Source: Phoronis australis (Eukaryota > Phoronida > Phoronidae). From it: a stretch of 64,000 bases of DNA. Made by a program: the position numbers and the translations under genes. The DNA is taken from the NCBI GenBank assembly GCA_002633005.1, contig NMRA01000016.1, positions 285,396 to 349,395 of the forward strand, in the 5' to 3' direction. Under the pieces are notes generated by a model. The model did no database searches, was not told where the DNA came from, and saw only the letters and a list, made by a program, of their open reading frames with translations. Of this stretch, positions 43,901-64,000 are shown piece after piece (the first letter of the stretch is position 1; each line of letters starts with the position of its first letter).

Positions 43901-46900
43901 AGGAAAGTTGACATTGTGGGTTGGTAAACCATTTGTTGAGGAAAGTCGTCATTGATAGGAGTTATCAGACATCTTGAAATATCCATGGATAAAGGACATG
44001 ATGTTCTATAAATGCCCCAATCATTGGAGCGTGGGCTCCACGCCCTGCGAAGTCAAACTGCGACTGACAGAGTTGGAGAATTTCGATTCCTGTCGATGTG
44101 AAAGGCTAACATAAAATAATAAACTCAACCTAATTAAACAATTTGGGACTAGCAGGTGGTTCTAGTCCAAGTTCGCATTGATAACCCTAACAAGCCAATA
44201 CAAAACTCAAGATTTCGAAGAAACTCGTTATTTTGAGTTCATGAGATTCGTACTTTTGGCTTTAATGCTGAAGTCATTAAGTGTAACTTGGATTAGGAAG
44301 TCATCCACTTAAAAAGGTTACGTATGTACTCGAGCATAGAAAAATTCATGCGTATCTTGAGTTTGCACAAAAGCACTGACACTAGAAAATGAAACGAATA
44401 ATTCCGAGTTCGAGATCTGGCCCAGAAGCAAATAGTACACTTTTTGTCCTTATATGTAGTCAGATGATAGGACCGTCCCAGACAAAGACGTTAACGGTCT
44501 CTGCTCCAGACATAACACCACGTGAGCAAAAACAAAATTTTGAGTTTTCATCAGTGTATTTGGTTTCATCTAAGATTAAAAAGATGAATAATAAATGAAT
44601 TTACTTAATTTTTTAGCCTAGAAAGACAATTATTGTTTCCAGAATTTTTCATTTAACTTCTTTAGTCGTTCATCGACCGTTTAAGATCGGAGAATTGTCG
44701 CTACTTCTGTTTTTAAAATGCCGAGGAAGAAAATAGTTCAAATGTTGTATCTGTATTTAGTATGTATTAATACAACCGGGTTTTACAAATACTTTTTCGA
44801 AAATAAAAGGACTATTAAAATGGTCACAGAAAGTCTCATTGATTGAAAGTAGAGTGAATTATGCACAACACAAAACGGGTCAAATTTAAGCTTTAATTTA
44901 GACTAGCAGAATGGCTGCCCGCCCGAAGCAAAAACGCTCATTTTAAGGGAAAATCGCGGTTACTGTTTCATACAAGAAGCTTCCTCGCAGCCACCCGACG
45001 GTGCATGTCCGTCGTGACTGTCTTCGTTGCTTTATGTCGGAACGCAGTCTAGGTAACTCACCAAATGCACCAAGACTGCTAACAGTTGTCATCGTCATGC
45101 TAAGGTCAAGGTCGAAGTCGAACAGCATGGTATAGATGTTACTCGTACCACCTCCAGGGCAACATCCAATGGTAAACAACCCAAGTCCAAATACTTTGTT
45201 GGGCACAGCATTCGAAATTCCAAACGCCACCTATGAAAATCAGAATTATTGATGTGATAGGAAAGTACAGCGCCAAGTACTTATGGCCATAGAGCTCTAG
45301 GATGTTCCATGCTGTGACAAAGCGGCTTCACAACATTCCTAAAGGCTGCGTTTTTTAAAGCTTAACCTGACTAAACGTGCCAAAAGTAAAAACTATCAGA
45401 GTTAGACTTTACGTGTGACCAACGATCATCATTCAGAAGACAGTTCACTGCTTATGTACTAAAACACATTATATTTAACCCAGCTCTCTGCAACAGAACA
45501 ACGAGCGGCTCTGTAACTCTCGTTACTGAATCATCAAAAAACTGCCTTGCGTTACGATTCGAAGTGTGCTGAATCTGCAAGCGTTACATAAGGTAAGCGA
45601 GGAATGAGTTAACCGTTGGATTGTGGTAAACGACCGCCCAACTACTCGAAGAGCCACATAATCTACTTTAATTTGTGGCACAATGCGGAGCACTTGCAAC
45701 TGATACCTTAAAAGGTTAATAAACCCTCACGAGAAAAACTCGCCTGGTTTCTAGCTATAGCAGTACAGATGTCGGACTGCTGTTATGTTTATAACTTGGA
45801 AAGTGTCAACTTACCGACCCCTGTTATCACTATAGTAGTAGTAATAGTAACACCCAACCTAGTATTCTATAAATGATTTTTATAAAATACTTGACTTTTC
45901 GTTAAATTATACAAAAACAACAAAAACCAGTGTATGAGATGACATCGATTTTTTCAACATCCAATATTTATGATTTTACAAAATAATAAGTTGATGTGAA
46001 GGTGGTGTATGAATACAGAACTTGTAGTAATTTTCATTACAAACACTTTTATGGCCGCAATTGCGTATTGCTTCAGTTCCTGGAATCCCATGTACAGTAG
46101 TCTGCACGTCTCTTTTTAGTCTATTTGTTGTGATACTGTGGGTTGCGCCAACATCTACTTCTGCTAGGGAGTGAGACTGATTCATATGTGACAGTGGAGA
46201 TAAAACCAGGAGAAATAGATTAGGGAACTTCAGTCCCAAGACAGCACCAAAATACCCTTCCAACACATTAAAGCTCCGTCATTAAGGGAAGAAAAAATAG
46301 CTATGCATGTACTAAGGGTACCTATAAATAAATGCTCTTCAATTAAGTTTACTTAACATTAACTGAGTGTGCAATCACTAATTGGTGATTCAGTTGTGTT
46401 TTGTTAGTGCCTGTTCTAAATCACCCAGTGTATTTGATTTATTTTCTGTAGTTAATGGATTGAAGACAACAAAAAGTAAATATAGCTGTAAGCAACAGTT
46501 TGCCTACCGGTACGTAAAACTTAATTCTTTCTCAAGATCTTATCACACATAGAGAAGAGGATCAGATGATGACAAAAAAGTAACGCAAAATGAGGTTCAC
46601 GTTATGATGACAGGAAATGGTGGCAAACTCCCAAAGGATTATATCCTCTCTCACTAAGTCTTGATCAACTATAAAATCGTACTCGGCCAATCCCAGGTGG
46701 TCATCTGGTTGTTTCCTACTCTTTTATTTTAGATTCTGTTGCAGGAATACACCTAAAATCTGAAAAGCAACATTTCTCTGCAAAAAGTTGAACTCCAAAG
46801 TTTCTAAAGAGCTTTCTATAAATGAAAACAATTTGGCTATGGGAAAATGTTCATTTCACTAATAATAAAATTAACTGAACGGACTAAACAGAAAAGAAAG

Positions 46901-49729
46901 GTCAAAATTCCCACAACTAAACACTTTATCAACTTATGAATACGAGAACAAAAAAATAATAATTTGCAGGCGACATTTAAAAATTTTGTTGTTGAAGAAA
47001 AAGAATACTCCACTCTACATATGAAACGTGAACAAATTAATCAGATTATTCAAGCGTTATTCGGACGTAGTCATCTATATAGGCCAGATTCTTCTGCATT
47101 TTCATCAAACTTGTGCAGTACTACGACATTGTAATTGTGTCATAATTGTTCATTTGTTTGGGTCTGTTTTGGTCTATTGGTCTGCCTGTCATCGCTCAAA
47201 AACCACTCGTACCCTGTGTTGGTGCCAGCCAGTATAGTTTTCAAATTGGTCTAATCTCTTAGTTTACTAAGTTGTCTCTTTATTGAATAACTGTTCATTT
47301 TGGATTAGCACAACAAAAGATTTCAGATATGTTTCTGTTAACTTTCTCTGTTTTCTGTCGAGTAACTTCTATGCCGCATCCAACCCGAGTATGCATGTGA
47401 TGTTCTGCTCTTTTCTGTATGTTGATGTCGCAGACCAAGTATACCGGACACCCGACCAAGTTAACTTGGTTGGGTGACCTTGGTCCACGACTTTGACACA
47501 TTGTCCATTCGAAGAATCATTGCTTGCAAACTACAGGATGACCATTTACATATGTTGCAGAAACAGTGGTAGTTGCTTTCTGTATGTCAGGGCACAAGTG
47601 ATTTAGATCCAATAAAGTGTCGCAAAATGAAAGCGTGGTCTAATACATTCGTGTACTCATTCTGGTAACACTACAAGTTATAGTGGACACTGCTGTTACC
47701 CATCACTCTGATCTTTGATTTCGAGTCATACATTCTGATTGCAGTCACTGTGTACCTCATTTAGCCATCTGTTGCTTTGCTTAAGTTGTTTTGTTTTTCT
47801 ACACCAAACATTAAAGACATTTACTCAATTCATCAGTTTACCCGACATTTACCTTATTGCTGCTTGCGTGAAAACACTGGTAGTCTTTTCTTATGCCGTC
47901 TTCATACACACTGAGAGTGAACCGTCTATGATGAATTCTCAATATTATTTGAAAACTAGGATCTTTTCATATAACGCCTCTAGTTTAAGGATTAATCTCG
48001 AGCTATTTATTTTCACTAACATCGGTGACAGATCTACGTTTTCAGTAAGGCGGGGAGGGGGGGGGGGTTACGATTCACGTAGTGCCGAACGGAAGGAAGG
48101 TCGGGAGGGGGAAACCCGTGTAAGATTTTTTGTGGTTTTTAGTAGCTGATTTCGTTTTTCTGGCGAAATTTTTTCAATTTTTCTTTTTGATCCGGTCCCG
48201 AGGGGGGTTTCAACCCCCTGAACCCCCCCTGTAGATCCGCCTCTGGAAATAACGGCTCACTTTTTAGATAGAATAGTAGAAAATGACACTGAGGTCGTAT
48301 AAATAGTAATACAGATTAAATGATAAAAAAACACTAACATTTGAGGGTAAAAAAGACGCAAACACGCATGCTGACTGACTTGCAAACAAAAGCAAACGAC
48401 GACCGAAGAACTTATCACAGCCGAGGTATAACAATGACTGACTCGACAGCTCCCACAGTCAGACTAAGTGAAAAGAAACTGTCGCGAAATTCTTGCTTCC
48501 CAAAACGTAACTTCCGAAGTAAAGGACGAATAATTAATTAAATTACGAAAAGCCTCTTGGAAAGCAGTGCTATCACTGAAGAGGCCACCCTCATTTTAAA
48601 TATCACAATAATAAATAAATAAATAAGTGAAAAATACTTCTGGGATAATCAAAGAACCTTATTTTTGCTAAAAATGACATGAAAAAGGGTTGCCTTTCCC
48701 TTTACGGGCGCAGAAGTTTGGTGGTATAGTTGGAGACCACGGAAACAGAGCATTACTGATGTGGACGACAATGGGGGATAGAATGGGTGGATGGGGAGGG
48801 GCCGAATCAACCGTGGCGACCGGGAGGGTGGAATGGCGATACGGGATCGTAAGGGCAACACTTCATAGTCACGAGAGACCCCCAAATAAATCCCCACTGC
48901 CACCCTGTCCCCACACATGCTCCTTTAGCTCTTGTCACAAATCTGACAGCCATCTCTGGAAAGGAAATGTAAACACACTCATTGTAGACACTTTGCATTA
49001 ATATATGCACCTAGACAGTAGCTCTTTCCAGGTTGGCCCCCAAAAGCTAGTTTTAAGTGGAAATTTGAGTAGCCAGTTAAACAACAACATGATGTAATCA
49101 GATCAGCTATAAAGGACAAAGACAAAACCAAACATTGCTATATTTACCAGGGGCATTACGAGCCACTGACTGGCCATTCCAATTGCAGGAGCGATAGGCT
49201 TTTTCAAGATGCTGACAATGACGTCCCATTTCAACTCACAGCTCAAAAGAAATGTCCCGATACTTAGCAGGACAGACAACACGATGGTGAAAACAGAGTC
49301 CAAATTTTTCTTCTTCTCTTGCCGATGAACGGCTACTTCGATGATGACCGACGTAGAAGAATAATCACGTTGCTCGATCATTACGTTGATGGCGGTTCGG
49401 CCAATCTGCTTTCCGCGAAGAGTTAAATTGCCGTTCAAATGAGAAATGCGGCATCCCGAACAATTATTGCACTGGATTTCGTCCACAGTAACACTTAAAC
49501 TCGAAGAATCGACACTGAGAATCTCTTTGTCTTTAGGCCTTGCAAAGATGACAAGATCATCATTAAAAATACTGCAAATAGTAACGGTGAAATTCAAGTT
49601 AACTTCATGGTCGTCTACAAGGTAGAAGGTATCCGACGGCGTCACGGATAACACCCACTGAGTGCCGTTAGGTAGCACACTTAGTCCCGGAGCAACGAGA
49701 ACGAGAAAAACGGCTCCTGCACAAAACAT
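40320..49729 (-). CDS. SLC10A3-like: SLC10A3/SLC10A5-like (P3-type) bile acid:sodium symporter family protein, 3 exons
   Basis: Exons on the minus strand are 49729-49148, 45230-45062 and 40987-40320. Phases 0 and 1 match and the total is 1419 bases (472 residues), close to human SLC10A3 (477). TAATAA directly precedes the ATG in frame. A signal peptide (residues 1-18) leads into an extracellular domain (about 20-140) with N-x-S/T sequons at 21, 46, 89 and 101. The SBF transporter fold follows, with SQWLVMPL joining VAFGISNAVPNK, the hallmark GCCPGGGTSN at 216-225, and further membrane segments to a charged tail. The extra N-terminal domain separates the A3/A5 branch from the bile-acid transporters A1/A2. 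SLC10A3 has no settled substrate, so none is assigned. Plasma-membrane or secretory-pathway location is inferred from the signal peptide. Confidence 0.93.
41640..44060 (-). mobile_element. Decayed non-LTR retrotransposon (CR1/jockey-like LINE), minus strand
   Basis: Reading 3' to 5' on the given strand: the end of an endonuclease domain (HDIVNFEF, about 43790); a linker segment (43436-43077: NRKYVANRI, DPKRLFTFVKSLKG); a reverse transcriptase stretch (42936-42655: KILEHITVSYLVKHLE, FRPNRSYASQLLTFTNDL); and the C-terminal part (42171-41679: PPKLEYCTTVWSPHT, VQRRAARF, FWNNLPTHVV). Many stops and frameshifts occur, and the Y-x-D-D position near 42495 does not read as such, so it is inactive. A 38-bp tandem duplication at 43878-43953 lies in it. 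Confidence 0.85.
43878..43953. repeat. 38-bp tandem duplication inside the LINE
   Basis: Two adjacent copies of a 38-base unit beginning GTGGGTT and containing GTAAACCATTTGTTGAGG differ at three or four bases. A local slippage or synthesis-repair duplication. Confidence 0.85.
45062..45230 (-). CDS. SLC10A3-like: SLC10-like exon 2: CCPGG motif
   Basis: A CATAG acceptor and a TTTG/GTGAGT donor bound 169 bases (56 codons plus one base), residues 195-250. It carries VAFGISNAVPNKVFGLGLF, the sodium-binding-region signature IGCCPGGGTSNIYT, and FDLDLSMTMTTVSSLGAF, all standard in the SBF family. Confidence 0.95.
47433..47487. repeat. Imperfect palindrome centred on AAGTTAACTT
   Basis: The sequence around CCAAGTTAACTTGG extends outward through CACCC/GGGTG and ACCAAG/CTTGGT pairs, with one bulge on the left. 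It could form a cruciform or be a remnant of a foldback element. Confidence 0.6.
48232..48245. mobile_element. Right-end remnant of a GGCGGAT-family transposon
   Basis: TAGATCCGCCTCTG follows a C/G-rich stretch (48199-48231) and matches the right ends at 30007-30020 and 39076-39089. Only the end is recognisable. Confidence 0.5.
49148..49729 (-). CDS. SLC10A3-like: SLC10-like exon 1: signal peptide and extracellular domain
   Basis: 582 bases (194 codons) from an ATG preceded by two in-frame TAA codons to a CTG/GTAAAT donor in phase 0. Residues 1-18 are a hydrophobic signal peptide. The following domain has a cysteine cluster (QCNNCSGCR at 86-94). The first membrane helix is about 146-164 (VFTIVLSVLLSIGTFLLS), then KKPIAPAIGMASQWLVMPL, which is standard SBF sequence. 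Confidence 0.93.
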
Positions 49730-50923
49730 TTATTACGTTTGGGTTGACTCGGAAGCCGTCGACTTTTTGCTAAGAACCCGTACAAAACACTCCTAGCGAA
49801 TACAAACCAAAAATGTTGCCGGTAGCGGTTTTGTTGCAAATTGTCGAACCTTCTCGCTCTGGTTAACGACGTCCTCAGGACTTGTTTGCGTTTGGCAGAG
49901 GAGCCTATGTACTCGTGTCCAAACTCAAAGCACTAACCGAAAGAACTGTAGCCGACTAAGTAATAATGCATCACGTCAAGCCGGGTGACTTACACCACAC
50001 TTCTCGTACTTACGCAACGGAAGGATAAGCCTGTTATTTAGTTATTTGACACAAAACAAACAGAAAGCCAAAAATTTGCCAACTGTCTGTCATCTTGCAG
50101 AGTATCACGTCGGTTTTTCAAGAATATCATGAGAGGTATACAAAGCAACAGACGTCTGAAACAAACAAACAAAAAAATCATCGTTAAACTCACAAACAAT
50201 ACACCAGTCTTCATAAAAAATACAGTGTATGCCTAGGCCTGAATGTCAGAATACAAATTCATGCATGGCTTCCTGCCAAGCCTTGCGCGGGCTCTAAAAG
50301 GGTGAGTAGGACGGGTCAGAGACACAAGTAACAAAGTGAATTATTACGATAGAAATTACTGTTGGTCCTAATGGCACCTGACAAAAGCCGAGGAAAAGGG
50401 ACTATCTAATGAGGGGATCGAACCCAAGGTTAATATGAGTGGATTGGGAATGGGCAATTTAATTGTACCAGAACCAAGACCAGCACGGTGAATCGGCATG
50501 GTATATAACGTGAAAACGAGCTTACCGTGAGAGTGAATGAACGGGAGAAACGAAGAAAAGGCGAATAAAAAATAGATAAGTTCTAAGGACGTACGTCGAC
50601 CGATGTGGCCGTCACAAAGGTGAAGTATAACACGAGGTTAGATAACAAAAAGTCACAAGAGTCAGCGTGAAGCGCGAGGAAATATCGAGTTCAGTAACCA
50701 GGACCGGTAGAGCACGGNTTTTTTCTCTAGTAGGCCTACACCGATAAATTTCCTGAACAACAAGTCCACGTCTTCTGCCCCGCTCCCCACAACTTTCGGG
50801 CCGCCTGCGCACATGCGACCGCGCTTTGCCCAGTCCCCCGATCCTAGGTCTGCCATTGATTTGATATCGACTGTTACGGTAGTCACTGCGCGTTCGACCA
50901 CCCATTTGGCGAAGTGGGCAAAA
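49730..50923. other. Intergenic region between head-to-head genes
   Basis: This 1.2 kb separates the minus-strand SLC10-like start from the tentative plus-strand gene. 50600-50920 is GC- and CpG-richer than its surroundings and could be a promoter. A box-B-like GGTTCGATCCC (minus strand, about 50415-50430) suggests a decayed tRNA-derived repeat. Confidence 0.4.
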
Positions 50924-51982
50924 ATGTCCGTCTCAGAGAAAAAAACTAGAAAACGAGACAAGAGTCCACTGAAAAGACACGAACTACCAAAATTCGGCGA
51001 ATGCACAATTCATAGCTCTGAACGTACCCGTTTTTTTAGTAAAATGTACAAATTCTCAAAAATTCGAGCCAGCTCCATTTTTTAGGCTAGGTGCGCGCAA
51101 GATCATCATGAAGGCGAGATTCCAGGGCACGGAGAGAGCTAACAGTGTGTTTTTGTTCGAGACTAGGGGCCGGAATCTAATCTTTGTACTCGAAACGAAC
51201 TCGAAACTCTGCTACTTTTGTGCGTGGTTATTAGACTGTCCTCGAGTAAATTATAGTTTGCGCATATGAGTTTCTAGTCCAAGTTTACAATTAATGACCC
51301 TTATACTCGTGCCCAGTACAAACTGGAGCAAAAACTCGAAAATTTTAGCGTTAATGATGGGTTTATCAACTGCAAACTAGGACTAGAACATTAACCAAGC
51401 GAGTCATTTTGTACTCGAGCGTAGAATAGGTCTACACTTATTTTGAGTTTGCACAAAAATAGCGTAGAAAATGCCAAACACAATTTTTGGAGTTCCACTT
51501 TTAGTAAAAAGATTAGATCCCGGGCTGAAGGTTTTACAAGTGGAATCGTCACCATGTTATTTTAGTCAATCGCGGAGCATATCTTCGAGGAATAACAAAC
51601 ACTCATTTTTGCAAGACCAAAACTCTTGATCATTTCAGAGCAAGGAACAAGTGGAAATCAATTATATAATGGTAACTGTGAATTTGGCATTATTTCTTCG
51701 AGGCAACGCAGATTTACAGCCACTGTTTCTATGATGCCACAGAAGTCGCATCAGATCTCGCCTAATTTACATCCGAAAACTGTGGTCAGCACACACCAGT
51801 CAACTGTCATCAGGGTTATGCAAGGGATTGACCACGGATGCCAGACAAAGATGAGGGAAATATGCACCCACATAGGTGGGTATTTGGTTCATGAGGTGGA
51901 AAGAGTTTCAGCCAGACAAATGGCTGCTGCAGACTCAGTTAACATGAGGACACATAACGTGTGTGCCTATGGCTTCCAGTGA
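50924..51982 (+). CDS. Tentative two-exon gene, basic N-terminus and possible histone-fold C-terminus
   Basis: Exon 1 would start at ATG 50924 (MSVSEKKTRKRDKSPLKRHE, strongly basic) and end at A/GTAAAA (51042) or C/GTACCC; both give phase 1. Exon 2 starts after ATTTCAG at 51639 in the matching phase and runs to TGA at 51982. It includes STVIRVMQGIDHGCQTKM, then REICTHIGGYLVHEVERVSA. The last part loosely resembles the H2B-type pattern (hydrophobic-K-V-L-x-Q-V, then a helix with E-R-[VI]-x-x-x-A) or CENP-W. Total is about 153 residues. The splice phases and a GC-rich upstream region support a real gene; the family call is weak. It would be convergent with the TMEM144-like gene. Confidence 0.35.
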
Positions 51983-52707
51983 AAGTTGCATACAATCACG
52001 CACACTAGATACACTAAAATCAGTACCCTTCTACAAACACATTTGCTGTGAAAGGAAACGGGTAAAGAGGATTGTAGTGTACTGTAATCTTCCAGTGCGC
52101 TGAAGCTGGCTATAAACTGACTCATCTGTTGCCCGGCACTTATCAAAGCAACAAAAGCAGGCAGCCAGTTAAACCATGCAGACTGAACATTTGAAAAAAG
52201 AAAACGTGTTGCACAAATATTTATTTAACAACTGCGTTTCTTGATAAAATATTGACAAGAGACGAATCAATTCAAATGAGACATACCTTGCACAAAACAA
52301 AATCTTTAAAAATAAACTTTATACAACATAGTAAGAAGGAGCATCACTAAAATTATTTCTAAATCAAAATTATTTGGTGAAAGCTTATTAAATTTTTCGA
52401 ATATGTGGTTCAACATGACACCAAAGTTTTCAAAAAACAAAACAGCAATTAAATTGGAAATTTTTAATATCACTTTTGAACATTGCACTGGGTGCACAGT
52501 TAAAAACGTGTAGCAATAACAGTGAAAATAGTAGCACTTTTATTTGCAGAATACTCCTACTTAAGTGACACCTCTCGATTGGGTGAAGGTCACACAGCAT
52601 TCTATGAAAACAAATAAACAATATCACACATACACAAAATGTTAGCTTTGTGCCAAACCTAATCTGACATTTCAAATATCTGAACCCTAAAATTTAAGGG
52701 CAAGTCA
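51983..52707. other. Convergent 3' region
   Basis: A minus-strand AATAAA at 52538-52543 is 165 bases past the TMEM144-like stop and is its likely poly(A) signal. A plus-strand AATAAA near 52311 could serve the tentative plus-strand gene. No other feature is seen. Confidence 0.5.
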
Positions 52708-63290
<10,583 letters not shown>

Positions 63291-64000
63291 CTGGAGTAGA
63301 GTGGTAGCTATACAAAATTGTATTGTATGTTGAAGCATGTCATGAACCAAAAACGTGATCCATATTTTAGAAATTAAAAAGTAGTTAAGACAATAACATA
63401 CAAGTGAGAAAAATGCATAAAAACGTGATCATTAAAATGTTGGGGCAACATGTCTTCAAATTCAAACACAAGATGATAGAAAAATAAAATTTAATTTGAC
63501 AAAATCGTTCAACAAGAGTAAACAAAAAAGACAATTTTGCTTCATTATTTGAAAATTTCATACAGTATGGCTGAAATGTTGAGCATTTTTGGGAATACAG
63601 ATTAGAAAAATAAAGAAATGACAATTCTGGCCAATACTTTTGTACGAATTTGAGGAAATTTTACCACACATGCAAATTGTTTGCTATCTGTGAGTCTAAA
63701 GAGACAACGTTCATAAAGGAATCTGCGTCAAATAATCCTAAAATTGATCGCTCAAATTTTCTAAAGTGATACATTTAAGTGGTGTTGCTGTGATGATGGG
63801 GCCCTCATTCACATGGGGAGGGGAAAGATGCACATGCTTTCTGAGAGAGGAATTTTTCACCAACCTCGAGAGACACTAGTAATAAAGTTAAAACATAATT
63901 CTAATCTCAAGTGGAATTTTTCAGTCATTAGAAGAAAATTTTCGGGCTTGATGAGGGGAATTTTGTCTGACTTTAAAGTATTTTTCAAAGAGGAATGGAG
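63291..64000 (-). other. TMEM144-like intron, continues beyond the window
   Basis: AT-rich, with no splice-bounded exon that continues the family sequence. The exons for the first five or so membrane helices should lie to the right of the window. Confidence 0.6.

Larger units (their letters stand above)
40988..45061 (-). other. SLC10-like intron 2
   Basis: GT-AG intron of 4.1 kb, more than half of it occupied by a decayed LINE (41640-44060) in the same orientation as the gene. The remaining parts, 44.1-45.0 kb included, show dispersed-repeat text also found near 51.2-51.5 kb. Confidence 0.85.
45231..49147 (-). other. SLC10-like intron 1
   Basis: GT-AG intron of 3.9 kb, AT-rich. It includes a short palindrome at 47433-47487 and a transposon end at 48232-48245 next to a poly-G tract (about 48050-48068). 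No exon is seen; the 136- and 103-codon ORFs on the plus strand have no family features and overlap the G-rich repeat. Confidence 0.8.

Noticed and set aside
47739-49001. Plus-strand ORFs of 103-136 codons in SLC10-like intron 1
   Set aside because: One ends in a G-rich transposon-like tract and the other is low-complexity; neither has family motifs.

Overview
This window is animal genomic DNA: visibly AT-rich, with spliced genes, long introns (up to about 10 kb), GT-AG splice sites, dense repeats and two assembly gaps of N. The gene families are a PAR-bZIP factor, an SLC10A3/A5-like transporter and a TMEM144 homologue. Together with Penelope-like, DIRS-like and non-LTR retroelements and near-identical gap-flanked duplicates, they suggest a highly heterozygous, probably marine, invertebrate. 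I cannot name the species.

Layout. (1) 1-0.76 kb: terminal coding exon of an unidentified plus-strand gene. (2) 0.76-11.6 kb: intergenic repeats, including a 2.3 kb segment present twice around a gap. (3) 11.7-30.6 kb, minus: a four-exon PAR-bZIP gene (HLF/TEF/DBP family) whose coding parts join in frame to 268 residues. Its introns hold two Penelope-like element remnants and several foldback sequences. Upstream lie D-box, E-box and CRE sites and a possible plus-strand promoter. (4) 31-39.8 kb: gene-poor DNA with GC-rich patches, a TA/TATATG microsatellite and a decayed DIRS-type retrotransposon. (5) 40.3-49.7 kb, minus: a three-exon SLC10A3/A5-like gene (472 residues), with a dead LINE in its second intron. 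(6) 50.9-52.0 kb, plus: a tentative two-exon gene with a basic N-terminus and a possible histone-fold C-terminus. (7) 52.7-63.3 kb, minus: a TMEM144 homologue running off the right edge, in which one pair of exons is present twice around the second gap.

Most single-frame ORFs in the window are noise. The real genes were found by reading short exons with family motifs, consensus splice sites and matching intron phases. No operon-like or pathway linkage joins the genes. The most unusual observations are: a pair of 86-nt hairpins with identical 32-22-32 geometry but different outer stems; hammerhead-ribozyme-like motifs in and near the Penelope-like elements; clock-type binding sites upstream of the PAR-bZIP gene; and the TMEM144 exon-pair duplication, which would shift the frame if both pairs were spliced together.
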